The position numbers were made by a program, and so were the translations under genes. A stretch of 64,000 nucleotides of DNA, from contig NZ_CP061498.1 of NCBI RefSeq assembly GCF_014681765.1, positions 310,001 through 374,000 on the forward strand, given 5' to 3'. This document shows, piece by piece, positions 7,584 to 16,090 of the stretch. Below the pieces are notes generated by a model. That model saw only the letters and a list, made by a program, of their open reading frames with translations. It was not told the DNA's origin and did not search any database. Positions within the stretch are counted from its first letter, which is position 1. The number at the start of each line of letters is the position of its first letter. Source of the stretch: Roseicitreum antarcticum. GTDB taxonomy: Bacteria > Pseudomonadota > Alphaproteobacteria > Rhodobacterales > Rhodobacteraceae.

Positions 7584-8954
7584 TTATGCACTGACTTCAT
7601 TAAGCGCATCAACGGTGGCGGACACAATAGTGTCGGCCTCGGATTTGGTCAGGCACAACGGTGGGGCGAAGCCGATGATGTCACCTTGCGGCATGGCGCG
7701 CGCGATTACACCGCGCTTCAGCATGGCCGCCACCACGCGGGCCGCGAATTTGTCGCCCGCGTCAAAGAAGGTGCGGGTGTCCCGGTCACGCACCAGTTCG
7801 ACCGAACAAAGCATCCCCTCGCCGCGCACTTCGCCCACGTGGGGATGGTCGGCCAGTGCGGCTTCCATGGTGGTGTTGAGGTATGCCCCGGTGATCCCGG
7901 CATTGTCCACCAGACCCAGGCTGTCGATCAGCTTCAGGTTTGCCACGCCCGCCGCTGCCCCGATGGGATGGGCGGAATAGGTCCAACCATGGCCAAAGGG
8001 GCCATAGGTGTCGGTGCCTTCCTCCAGCACTTTCCACAGCTTGTCGCTGATGATCGAGCCCGAGAGCGGGGCATAGGCGCTGGTCAGGCCCTTGGCGATG
8101 GTGATGATATCGGGTTCGATATCATAATGCGCGCTGCCGAACATGGTGCCCAGACGGCCAAAGCCGGTCACGACCTCATCCGCGATCAAGATGATGTCGT
8201 GCTTCTTCAGGATCGGCTGGATCGCGGCCCAATAGCCCGCAGGCGGCGGTACGATGCCGCCGGTGCCCAGCAGGGGTTCTGCGATAAAGGCGGCGATGGT
8301 GTCGGCGCCTTCGCGTTCGATCATCGCTTCCAGTTCGCTGGCGCAATGCGCGGTAAAGTCAGCCTCGGACATGTTCAGATCGGGGCGACGGTAGTAATAG
8401 GGTGCCTCGGTATGCAAGATGCCCGCCAGTGGCAGGTCGAATTTCGCATGGAACAGGCCCAGCCCGGTCAGCGAGCCGGTGATGAGGCCCGACCCATGGT
8501 AGCCGCGCCAGCGCGAGATGATTTTCTTTTTCTGCGGCCGACCCAACACGTTGTTGATGTACCACACCAGCTTGATGTTGGTTTCATTCGCATCTGATCC
8601 GCCAAGGCCGAAATACACCTTTGACATGTTGGCGGGGGCGCGGTCCACCACCATCTTGGCCAGCGTGATCGACGCCTCGGTCCCATGCCCGACGTAGGAG
8701 TGGTAGTAGGCCAGTTCCTTCGCCTGGTCGGCAATCGCCTCGGCAATCTCGGGGCGGCCATAACCGACGTTGACGCAATAAAGCCCGGCAAAGGCGTCGA
8801 GCATGCGGTTGCCGTCGCGGTCCTCGATATACACGCCCGAGGCGGTTTTGATGATGCGGTTCGCGGATTCGCCGCGCGCGTGCTGGGCCAGATGGGTCGA
8901 GGGGTGGAAGAACGTGTCGCGGTCCCATTGGGACAATTGGTCATTGGTCAGCAT
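7584..8954 (-). CDS. doeD: Diaminobutyrate aminotransferase of ectoine degradation (DoeD)
   Basis: A 456-residue class III pyridoxal-phosphate aminotransferase. It shows GLGGSDANETNIKL (cofactor phosphate loop), RWRGYHGSG, IADEVVTGFGRLG (aspartate pairing with the PLP ring) and ITIAKGLTSAYAPLSG with the Schiff-base lysine. The N-terminus resembles omega-amino transaminases. Its place between the semialdehyde dehydrogenase and ectoine hydrolase genes points to conversion of L-2,4-diaminobutyrate to aspartate semialdehyde. Confidence 0.9.
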   Translation of the reverse strand: MLTNDQLSQWDRDTFFHPSTHLAQHARGESANRIIKTASGVYIEDRDGNRMLDAFAGLYCVNVGYGRPEIAEAIADQAKELAYYHSYVGHGTEASITLAKMVVDRAPANMSKVYFGLGGSDANETNIKLVWYINNVLGRPQKKKIISRWRGYHGSGLITGSLTGLGLFHAKFDLPLAGILHTEAPYYYRRPDLNMSEADFTAHCASELEAMIEREGADTIAAFIAEPLLGTGGIVPPPAGYWAAIQPILKKHDIILIADEVVTGFGRLGTMFGSAHYDIEPDIITIAKGLTSAYAPLSGSIISDKLWKVLEEGTDTYGPFGHGWTYSAHPIGAAAGVANLKLIDSLGLVDNAGITGAYLNTTMEAALADHPHVGEVRGEGMLCSVELVRDRDTRTFFDAGDKFAARVVAAMLKRGVIARAMPQGDIIGFAPPLCLTKSEADTIVSATVDALNEVSA

Positions 8955-8976
8955 GTAAGGTCTCCCGTCTGATGTT

Positions 8977-9118
8977 CGGCCCGTTGCCGGGTCTGTGGAT
9001 ATCGGCCCGTGGACGGGTCGGTGTGATGCGGTGCCCGGTGGCGAGCGGATGGGCTCGTGTGGGTCTGTAAATAGGCTGTCTGGTCGGGCCTTCTGGCCCG
9101 TGCGGGGCGCCTTGCGGC
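8977..9118 (-). repeat. Cluster of short GC-rich hairpins between doeC and doeD
   Basis: The 172-base gap between doeC and doeD holds several adjacent stem-loops: two related ones (CGGCCCG-TTGC-CGGGTC near 8977 and CGGCCCG-TGGA-CGGGTCG at 9003-9020), CGGGCC-TTCT-GGCCCG at 9085-9100 and a GGGGC/GCCCC stem near 9104-9118. None has a T-run, so they are more likely RNA-processing or stability elements or REP-like repeats than terminators. Confidence 0.5.
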
Positions 9119-9126
9119 CCCAATCC

Positions 9127-10611
9127 TCAGCCCCAGTCGCGACAAACGTATTTCACTTCAGTAAAAGCTTCCATCCCCAGTCTTGCGCCTTCCCGGCCCA
9201 GGCCGGATTGCTTGAATCCGCCAAACGGGATCGGCGCGCCGGTGACCTTAGTGCGGTTGACCGCGACCATGCCGAATTCCAGCGACCGCGACATGCGGTA
9301 GATGCGGCGCGGGTCGATGGTGTGGACATAGGCCACCAGCCCGTATTCGGTGGCATTGGCGGCGGCGACCACCTCGTCTTCGCTGTCGAACGGGGTCAGG
9401 GCGGCGACGGGGCCAAAGGTTTCTTCGCGCATGATGTCGGCATCCATCGGCACATCCGCCAGCACCGTGGGGGCGTAGAACAGCGGGCCGTTGGGCAGCA
9501 CGTCACCCCCGATCAACAGCTTCGCGCCGCGTGCCAGCGCGTCTTTCACATGCGCCACCTGCTTGGCCACCGCGCCCGTGTTCATCAGCGGACCGATGTC
9601 GGGGTCATCCATGCCCGGACCGACGCGCAGGGCCTTGGTGGCCTGCGTGAAGCGCGCGCAGAAGTCGTCATAGACAGGGCGCGCGATGAAGAAGCGGTTG
9701 GCACCCAGACAATCCTGCCCAGAAGTTGCGAATTTCGCTTTCACGGCCTCGGACACAGCGCGATCCAGATCGGCATCGCTGAAGACGATGAAGGGCGCAT
9801 GCCCGCCCAGTTCCATCACCAGCGTCTTCACCGTATCGGCGCATTGGCGATAGAGCAGCCGACCCACGGGGGTGGACCCGGTGAAAGACAGCACCCGCAC
9901 GCGCTTGTCCTGCGTCCAGGGTTCTACCACCACGGGCGCATCCCCCGTCACCACGTTGAACACGCCCGCCGGGATGCCTGCGCGTTCGGCCAGTTCAGCC
10001 AAGGCCAGCGCCGAAAACGGCGTTTCCGCAGACGGGTGGGCTACCACGGTGCAGCCTGCGGCCAGTGCCGCACCGGCCTTCCGGGTCAGCATGGCAGCGG
10101 GGAAATTCCATGGCGTGATGAGGGCCGCGACCCCCACGGGTTCGCGCCAGATCTCGACCTCGGCGTCGGCCAGATGGCTGGTGACGCCTTCGATATTGGG
10201 ACGCTTGGCTTCCTCAGAGTAAAATTCGAGGAAGGACGCGGCATAGTCGATCTCGCCCCGCGCCTCGGATATGGGTTTGCCCTGTTCCAGCACCATGATG
10301 CGGGCCAGATCCTCACGGTGCTGGCCCATCAGGTCGAACCAGCGGCGCAACAGGCGGGCGCGTTCTTGCGGCAGCAGGTCCGCCCATGGCCCGAAGGCCT
10401 TTGCGGCGGCATCGACGGCGCCCCGGCTCTCGGCGGCCGAAAGGCTGGCGATGGAGCCCAGCACTGCGCCGTTAGCGGGGTTGGTCACCGTGATCTCTGC
10501 GCCATCGGCCGCGCTGCACCATTTGCCGTCGATATAGCTGAAAGATCGCACAAGGCGCGGGTCGTCCAGCTTGCGCAATGTGTCGGTTTTGGGGACGGAA
10601 TGCAGGGACAT
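9127..10611 (-). CDS. doeC: Aspartate-semialdehyde dehydrogenase of ectoine degradation (DoeC)
   Basis: A ~494-residue NAD(P)-dependent aldehyde dehydrogenase resembling succinate-semialdehyde dehydrogenases. Visible are TPWNFPAAML, FTGSTPVGRLL (cofactor site), MELGGHAPFIVF with the general-base glutamate, SGQDCLGANRF with the catalytic cysteine, and EETFGPVAAL. The ATG at 10611 is preferred; extension upstream requires a TTG with no ribosome site. In this operon it should oxidise aspartate semialdehyde to aspartate, the last step of ectoine use. Confidence 0.9.
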   Translation of the reverse strand: MSLHSVPKTDTLRKLDDPRLVRSFSYIDGKWCSAADGAEITVTNPANGAVLGSIASLSAAESRGAVDAAAKAFGPWADLLPQERARLLRRWFDLMGQHREDLARIMVLEQGKPISEARGEIDYAASFLEFYSEEAKRPNIEGVTSHLADAEVEIWREPVGVAALITPWNFPAAMLTRKAGAALAAGCTVVAHPSAETPFSALALAELAERAGIPAGVFNVVTGDAPVVVEPWTQDKRVRVLSFTGSTPVGRLLYRQCADTVKTLVMELGGHAPFIVFSDADLDRAVSEAVKAKFATSGQDCLGANRFFIARPVYDDFCARFTQATKALRVGPGMDDPDIGPLMNTGAVAKQVAHVKDALARGAKLLIGGDVLPNGPLFYAPTVLADVPMDADIMREETFGPVAALTPFDSEDEVVAAANATEYGLVAYVHTIDPRRIYRMSRSLEFGMVAVNRTKVTGAPIPFGGFKQSGLGREGARLGMEAFTEVKYVCRDWG

Positions 10612-10809
10612 GGAAAAGCACCTTTGGGGTTCGGAGTTTCCCCAGCCTAACAAGCCTGTGCCAGAGGGTTTGCCTGTTCCGGGTTGCGGGACGCAGAGGA
10701 TTCCTCTTTTCCCTTGGCGCTTTGCAGAGGGAACGCCGCCTTTTGGGGGCGGGGAACTGAGGCCGGTTTGTCTTGCGCGGCTGGCCTGCGCGTGTTTCGG
10801 GCCAGAGCC

Positions 10810-11298
10810 CTATCCGCCCTGATCGCCCAGCAACATATCCAGTGGCAGCGCGCCGGGGGATTTCACCGGCTTGGTCACGATATGTGTGTAATAGCGCGCC
10901 AGCCCGATGCGTGCGTCCAGCAGCGTGTCGATCAGGCGCTGATAGCTGTCGATGTCGCGGGTGACGATCTGCATCAGGTAGTCAAGCCCGCCTCCCAACG
11001 CCCAGACCCCGGTGATTTCGGGATAGCGTTGCACCGCCACTTCGAACGCCTGCATCAGGCCCGCGCGGTGATGCTCCATCTCCACCGTAACGAAGACCGT
11101 CACATGCGGCCCCAACGCCCGATAGCTGACGCGCGCCCCGTAGCTTTCGATGACGCCCGCCTTTTCCAGCCGCTGCAGCCGGTCCCAACAGGGTGTCGGT
11201 GACAGGTTGATGCGCCGCGCAAGGTCGGTCTTGGAGATCCGACCCTCGGACTGGAGGATCTTCAAGATTTCTATGTCGCGCCCGTCCAGCCGCAGCAT
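10810..11298 (-). CDS. doeX: Lrp/AsnC-type regulator of ectoine degradation (DoeX/AsnC)
   Basis: A ~162-residue Lrp/AsnC protein with an N-terminal winged helix-turn-helix (ILKILQSEGRISKTDLARRINLS and the WDRLQRLEKAGVI recognition region) followed by the RAM ligand-binding domain. The start at 11298 is supported by GGAGG five bases upstream and by an ATGA overlap with dtd. An asnC gene beside doe/eut genes is typical; DoeX-type proteins answer to ectoine-derived diaminobutyrate compounds. It lies 198 bases from the doeC start, a gap that probably holds the operon promoter and its binding site. Confidence 0.9.
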   Translation of the reverse strand: MLRLDGRDIEILKILQSEGRISKTDLARRINLSPTPCWDRLQRLEKAGVIESYGARVSYRALGPHVTVFVTVEMEHHRAGLMQAFEVAVQRYPEITGVWALGGGLDYLMQIVTRDIDSYQRLIDTLLDARIGLARYYTHIVTKPVKSPGALPLDMLLGDQGG

Positions 11299-11735
11299 CA
11301 CACCTCCAGCCATAGGGTTACGGGGCCGTCGTTGACCAGCGACACGGCCATATCGGCACCAAAAACCCCGGTGGCCACGGATACGCCAAGGCCGCGCAAT
11401 GTGTCGCCGCAGCGGTCTACCAGCAGCGCGCCTGCGTCGGGCGGGGCGGCGGCGGAAAAGCCGGGGCGGTTGCCGCGCGACGTGTCAGCGGCGAGTGTGA
11501 ACTGGCTGACCAGCAGCACCGCCCCCGCGGTTTGCAGCAGCGACAGGTTCATCTTGCCTGCCTCGTCGCGGAAAATGCGCAGACGGGCGATCTTTGCGGC
11601 CATCTGATCCGCCTGTGCCTGTGTGTCACCCGCCATGGCGCAGATCAGGACCATGGCGCCAGGGCCGATCTCGCCCACCACCGCGCCTTTGACCGTGACC
11701 GAGGCTTGCGTGACCCGCTGTACCAAGGCGCGCAT
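11298..11735 (-). CDS. dtd: D-aminoacyl-tRNA deacylase
   Basis: A 145-residue protein of full family length. It begins [15 protein letters not shown] and carries the two active-site signatures: [17 protein letters not shown] (SQFTL) and the C-terminal NDGPVT. Dtd removes D-amino acids (and glycine from tRNA-Ala) mischarged on tRNA. Its stop overlaps the doeX start as ATGA, and its start lies one base after the stop of the sugar kinase, so the three genes may be read together. Confidence 0.96.
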   Translation of the reverse strand: MRALVQRVTQASVTVKGAVVGEIGPGAMVLICAMAGDTQAQADQMAAKIARLRIFRDEAGKMNLSLLQTAGAVLLVSQFTLAADTSRGNRPGFSAAAPPDAGALLVDRCGDTLRGLGVSVATGVFGADMAVSLVNDGPVTLWLEV

Positions 11736-11736
11736 G

Positions 11737-12657
11737 TTAAAGTTCTGCCCGGCGCGGCGGGTTGGCCCCGGCGCGCGAGACGGTCAGCGCCGCCGCTTGC
11801 CCGCCAAGACCAAGTGCGGCGCGCAGGGTGTCGGCAGTGACACTGGCTACCGCAGCCTTTGTCAGTTGGTCCGCGTCATGCAGCGCGGCCAGAAACCCCG
11901 CGTTGAACGTATCGCCCGCGCCCACGGTATCTACCACGGTGACGCGGCGGGCAGGTACATGCACCGTGTCGCGCGCGGTGAAGGCACGTGCGCCCTCGGC
12001 CCCTTCGGTGATGATGACCACCTTGGGGCCAAGGTCCAGCACGGCGGCGGCCAGGGTGGGAATCTCGCCCGCGCCCGTCAGCCAGATCAGATCCTCGTCT
12101 GACAGTTTCACGATGTCGCATTGCGCCAGCATCGCGTTCAGGCGGGCACGGTAGCGCGCTGCATCGGTGATGAAACCGGGGCGGATGTTGGGGTCGATCA
12201 TGGTCACGCGGCTGGTATGTTCCCGGTCCAGAAGGGCGGCGAAGGCCTGCGCGCAGGGCTCACCCACCAGCGAGATGCCCCCGAAGAACAGCGCGCTGAC
12301 ATCATCGGGCAGGGCGGGCAGGTCCTGCGGTGTCAGCATCCGCATCGCGGTGTTTTCATCATAGAAAGCATAGCGCGCCTGCCCGTCGGTCAACGTTACG
12401 AACGCCAGCGTCGTGGGGCGGTCCGACCGGACTGCCAGCGCACTGTCCACCCCCGATGCGGCAAGGCTGTCGGTCAGGATCTGGCCGAAAAGATCGGTGG
12501 AGATGCCGCTGAAGAACCCCGCAGGTACGTCCAGCCGTCCCAGTGCGATGGCTGTGTTGAACACCGCGCCGCCGGGATAGGGGGCGAAGGCAGGCTCTCC
12601 AGCCGCCGTCTCGCGCGGCAACATGTCGATCAGCGCTTCACCACAGCATAAGATCAT
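11737..12657 (-). CDS. PfkB-family carbohydrate kinase, probable fructokinase
   Basis: A 306-residue ribokinase-fold kinase with [15 protein letters not shown] near residue 28 (PfkB signature 1) and [17 protein letters not shown] near 245 (signature 2: anion hole and catalytic aspartate). [14 protein letters not shown] is typical of fructokinase-like members. The ATG at 12657 follows AGGA at good spacing and replaces a possible TTG two codons earlier. It phosphorylates a free sugar with ATP; fructose is the best guess. No sugar transporter is adjacent. Confidence 0.85.
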   Translation of the reverse strand: MILCCGEALIDMLPRETAAGEPAFAPYPGGAVFNTAIALGRLDVPAGFFSGISTDLFGQILTDSLAASGVDSALAVRSDRPTTLAFVTLTDGQARYAFYDENTAMRMLTPQDLPALPDDVSALFFGGISLVGEPCAQAFAALLDREHTSRVTMIDPNIRPGFITDAARYRARLNAMLAQCDIVKLSDEDLIWLTGAGEIPTLAAAVLDLGPKVVIITEGAEGARAFTARDTVHVPARRVTVVDTVGAGDTFNAGFLAALHDADQLTKAAVASVTADTLRAALGLGGQAAALTVSRAGANPPRRAEL

Positions 12658-12744
12658 CGTCAATTCCTTTGGTTGTGTGCAATCTTTGGTTATTGCGCCG
12701 GGACGGCGGGGGCAAGCGCGCGATGTCGGGTCCCGTGGTCTGGG

Positions 12745-13833
12745 TCAGGCAAATTCTGCCAGGTAGAAACCGCCTGCCAGCAAGATCAGCGCTGCGATGA
12801 CCGCCAGCGCGATTTTCCACGCCGACCAAGGCCGCTCCCCCTGCACCCGCCCCGATTGCGCATTGACCACGAAGCGGTAGCTTTTGTCGCGGTAACGGTA
12901 GGCGGCGACCCAGATCGGCAGCAGCAGGTGCTTGAACCGCTCATCCGCATAAGTGGTGCGCACCGAGGTGACGCGTTGTTCGTCGCCGCCGATATCGCGG
13001 CGCGCGTCCTCGGTGATGACCTCGGCCATGCGCTCCTTTGCCAGTGCAAAGCCGTCGGGCAGGTCGACGGTATAGCCTTCGGCCCGGAAGCCCGAGAGGT
13101 ATTGCGGGTTGTAAAGCTCCAGCTCTGACAGGGTCCAGGGTTCCAGCTTGCGCACATAGCGGCGCGGCAGGCTGGTCGAGGCCATGATGAGCAGGTCCAT
13201 GAACCGTCGCGCCACCCGCCCCGAGGTGGAGGTCCAGCGCGTGCGGCGTTCCTGGCGGGTGCCACCTTTGCCGTCGGACACACTGACATAATAATAGGTG
13301 CCACGCGCGCCCTGATAGTCGGATGTCGTGTCGGCATCGAAGGCCCAGTACGGGACATAAAGGCCGTCCAGTCGCCGGTCGTTGCGCGCATATTGTGCCA
13401 GCCCGTTGGGCGCGAACCACAGCCGTTTGAGCCATTGGTTCATCTTCTCATGCGCGTCGCGTTCTGTCAGGCGGAACGGGATCACCGCTTGCGGCTTGAT
13501 ATGCCGGTGGGTGCCGGTATCGGCCACCACGGGGGTGGCGCAGAAGGGGCACTGACTGGCGTGTTCCTTCTCGTCGAACGTGACTTGCGCGCCGCAGTTG
13601 GGGCAGGCGGTAACGCGGGTCTCTTCGATCTGGTCAGCGGGCAGTATCTCGGCCACGGCGGCGTGGTAGTCCAGCGTTTCCAGCACGGTGGCGCGGTCTT
13701 CATCGGTCAGGCCAGGAATGTCCTGAGCATGGCCGCAATATTCGCAGGTCAGCCGGTCCTGTCCCGGCGCAAAACGCAGCGCGGCGCCGCATTGCGCGCA
13801 GGGAAAGCGATGTTCGGTCTGGATCAGGGGCAT
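12745..13833 (-). CDS. Zinc-ribbon membrane-anchored protein
   Basis: A 362-residue protein with four CxxC knuckles in the first 100 residues (CAQC, CEYC, CPNC, CPFC), forming two zinc ribbons as in TFIIB-type zinc-finger domain proteins. A ~200-residue domain rich in tryptophan and tyrosine follows (LYVPYWAFDADTTSDYQG, LLPIWVAAYRY), then one C-terminal transmembrane helix (ALAVIAALILLAGGFYL). Homologues are sometimes mislabelled as primosomal protein N'; there is no helicase motif here. It lies downstream of the SPFH and TelA genes on the same strand, suggesting a shared envelope role. Confidence 0.72.
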   Translation of the reverse strand: MPLIQTEHRFPCAQCGAALRFAPGQDRLTCEYCGHAQDIPGLTDEDRATVLETLDYHAAVAEILPADQIEETRVTACPNCGAQVTFDEKEHASQCPFCATPVVADTGTHRHIKPQAVIPFRLTERDAHEKMNQWLKRLWFAPNGLAQYARNDRRLDGLYVPYWAFDADTTSDYQGARGTYYYVSVSDGKGGTRQERRTRWTSTSGRVARRFMDLLIMASTSLPRRYVRKLEPWTLSELELYNPQYLSGFRAEGYTVDLPDGFALAKERMAEVITEDARRDIGGDEQRVTSVRTTYADERFKHLLLPIWVAAYRYRDKSYRFVVNAQSGRVQGERPWSAWKIALAVIAALILLAGGFYLAEFA

Positions 13834-14312
13834 GGGGGTGTCTCTTTGGCGGTAGCGGGCGGATCTGGCGCGCGGGTGTCGCGCCCGGGCAGGTTACAGT
13901 TTTTCGCTTTGGCGCCAAAGGCAAAATGCCAAGCTGCTGACAGTTTGGGGCCTGACAGTTTCAGGATCGGTGTTTGGGCGCTGGGGGCTCGGATGTGAGG
14001 CAGCCTCGCTGTCGGCCGTTGGAAAACGTTACAGGGGCAGGGTGCGCACAGAGCCGAGCAACCGGCGCGGCAACAGGGCGGGGTTACGGACGCCTTTCCC
14101 GCGCGTCTTGCCGCAAGGCCGAATACCACAACAACGCCGGGCGGTTGGCGCTGCTATCCACAGCGCAACACCGCAGTCGTAAGCCTGCGTCCGACCCGCA
14201 ATGTGATCAGATCTGACCGCTGGCGGCGTCGCGGCTGCTGGAGTTCCCTTTAAGGTGCGCCGAACCGACAAGACCCTATCGGCCTGAGGCCATGGGGCAC
14301 GGGCACCCCCGA
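13834..14312. other. 479-base gap with a 14-base perfect palindrome
   Basis: No convincing reading frame lies between the SPFH and zinc-ribbon genes. CTTTGGCGCCAAAG at 13907-13920 is a perfect palindrome about 75 bases upstream of the zinc-ribbon start and could be an operator. GGCCTGAGGCC and a GGGG/CCCC stem at about 14279-14305 lie just beyond the SPFH stop but lack a T-run. Confidence 0.45.
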
Positions 14313-15437
14313 TCAGACGGGTGGTGGTGGTGGCGGGGCGACGGTGAACAATTGCGCGAGCTCGGAAATATCCCCGGCGGCGATCCAGCCATCCTGACCA
14401 GGTGTCCAGACAAGCGTGGCACGGGTGAAGCTGCCTTCGATGATCATCTGGCCAAGGTTGGCGCGGGCGAAAGGGCCCTTGGTCTGCCCGTTCTCGGCGA
14501 TGTGCCAGACCTTTTCGGCGGGTGGCGGCGGCGGCGGCGGTGGGGTGCCGGTGGCCGCGCCCGCCGTATTCGCGCCCATCGCATTTGCCATCGTCTGCGC
14601 CATGCCCATGCCGACGCCCATCCCCAGACCCGCGCCCATGCCGGCGCCCATGCCACCATCACCACCTTCGCCGGCAGCGTTCTGCATCGCCTGCGCGGCA
14701 GAGAACTGGGTGTATTTGTTCAGATCTCCGACGATCCCCATGGATGTCCGCTGATCCAGCACCTTTTCCACTGCGGCGGGCAGCGAGATATTTTCGATGT
14801 AGAGTTCCGGCATCGACAGGCCGTACTCGGTCAAAGTGGGTTCAATCGCGCGGCCGATGACCTCGCCCAGATCTTTCGTGTTCGCCGCCATGTCCAGTGC
14901 CGGAATGCCGCTGGCCGCCAGCACACGGCTGGCTTTCTGCACGACGATATTGCGGATCTGACCTGCGATTTCATCCTCGGTGAATTCCCCGTCAGTGCCC
15001 ACAATCTCGGTCATGAAGCGCGCGGGCTCCGTCACCCGGATGGTGTATGAGCCGAATGCCCGAAGTCGGACGGGCCCGAATTCCGGGTCACGCAGCATGA
15101 TGGGGTTCTGTGTGCCCCATTTAAGGCCGGGGAAACGCCGGGTGTTGACGAAATAAATCTCAGATTTGAAGGGCGACTGAAACAGGTGGTCCCAGTGTTG
15201 CAGCGCCGTCATCACAGGCATGTTGTCTGTTTCCAGCATGTAAAGGCCGGGGCCGAACACATCGGCCATCTGCCCTTCGTGCACGAATACCGCCGCCTGA
15301 CCTTCGCGCACCGTCAGCTTCGCGCCATAGTTGATCGCATTTCCGTAGCGCTCAAAGCGGTAGACCATGGTGTCGCGGGTGTCGTCGGTCCATTCGATGA
15401 CATCAATGAATTGACCTTTTAGGAAGCTGAAAACCAT
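14313..15437 (-). CDS. SPFH-domain protein with C-terminal GYF_2 domain
   Basis: A 374-residue protein. Residues ~20-245 form an SPFH/band-7-like domain of the virion-core-protein/YdjI type (KLTVREGQAAVFVHEGQ, GPGLYMLETDN, FGSYTIRVTEP). A methionine/glycine/alanine-rich linker (GMGAGMGAGLGMGVGMGM) and an eight-proline run follow, then a GYF_2 module (VWHIAENGQTKGPF...LVWTPGQDGW) and a final proline run. SPFH proteins build oligomeric scaffolds on membranes; GYF binds proline-rich partners. It lies in the telA/xpaC cluster. Confidence 0.85.
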   Translation of the reverse strand: MVFSFLKGQFIDVIEWTDDTRDTMVYRFERYGNAINYGAKLTVREGQAAVFVHEGQMADVFGPGLYMLETDNMPVMTALQHWDHLFQSPFKSEIYFVNTRRFPGLKWGTQNPIMLRDPEFGPVRLRAFGSYTIRVTEPARFMTEIVGTDGEFTEDEIAGQIRNIVVQKASRVLAASGIPALDMAANTKDLGEVIGRAIEPTLTEYGLSMPELYIENISLPAAVEKVLDQRTSMGIVGDLNKYTQFSAAQAMQNAAGEGGDGGMGAGMGAGLGMGVGMGMAQTMANAMGANTAGAATGTPPPPPPPPAEKVWHIAENGQTKGPFARANLGQMIIEGSFTRATLVWTPGQDGWIAAGDISELAQLFTVAPPPPPPV

Positions 15438-16087
15438 TATGCGTGCCTTCGGTTATTTCTTTGCAGGTTTAGAGACGGCGCCGCCGCCTTTTGGTGGGGG
15501 CGGCTCGGTGGCCGCGCCGGAGGATTGCCGCGCGAGCCAGCACCCGATACGCAAACCTCCCGACCGAGCGGACCGTGACCTTCTATGAGAATCTTGCGCT
15601 GCATCAGCACCCTCCTGCACGCATTCGATCGACCGCCGCATGGCCCATGAAATCTGCGCGTACCGCCTTGGGGTTCAGCCAGACGCCATTTGCCATTGCG
15701 CACAGCATATAAGGTTTCCCGATGGATGTCGCTACGATCCGCATCGGTAACGGGCAGCGAATTTGTGTCAAGATACCTGAAAATCATCCCATCTTCTTGA
15801 AATACCGAAGCAATATAGCCTGGATCAGATTTCTTCTGAAGGGTGAAATCGCAGGCGCGGGCTTCGGGGTGTGTGCCCGGCATTGCCCGCTTGCGCAGCA
15901 CGGTGGCCTTGGCAACAATCCAGCCTGACAACATGGGTGCGCCCAGCCCGGTCGCTTCCTGCACGATTTCTGAAGGGCCGGGACGGTGCCTGGCCGCAAG
16001 GCGCGACCACAAGGAGCGGAATATATACCGACTGAGCAGATAGCGAACGAGAAATTCAAAGGTTTCGGGTTGCCGCAGGTTCTGCAT
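15437..16087 (-). CDS. Hypothetical protein, frame disrupted in its second half
   Basis: A 216-codon frame 3 bases after the DUF2927 stop and overlapping the SPFH start by one base. Residues 1 to ~115 look like a real protein. The remainder is arginine/proline-rich and unlike a folded domain, while from about 15745 down to 15604 another frame gives a better sequence (IGKPYMLCAMANGVWLNP, then GHAAVDRMRAGGC before a stop at 15604). A third frame near 15453 ends SKPAKK. The gene has probably suffered one or two frameshifts, or the sequence contains an error. Family not recognised. Confidence 0.5.
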   Translation of the reverse strand: MQNLRQPETFEFLVRYLLSRYIFRSLWSRLAARHRPGPSEIVQEATGLGAPMLSGWIVAKATVLRKRAMPGTHPEARACDFTLQKKSDPGYIASVFQEDGMIFRYLDTNSLPVTDADRSDIHRETLYAVRNGKWRLAEPQGGTRRFHGPCGGRSNACRRVLMQRKILIEGHGPLGREVCVSGAGSRGNPPARPPSRPHQKAAAPSLNLQRNNRRHA

Positions 16088-16090
16088 CCC

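Noticed and set aside
8995-10650. A 551-codon plus-strand frame opposite doeC
   Set aside because: It lies antisense to a clear aldehyde dehydrogenase, is rich in His, Arg, Gly and Gln with no domain, and arises from GC-rich third positions.
13902-13920. Near-identical TTTCGCTTTGGCGCCAAAG and TTTCGCTTTGCGCCAAAG (about 45465-45482)
   Set aside because: An 18-19 base match with one gap is not improbable in 64 kb of GC-rich DNA, and the two contexts have nothing in common.
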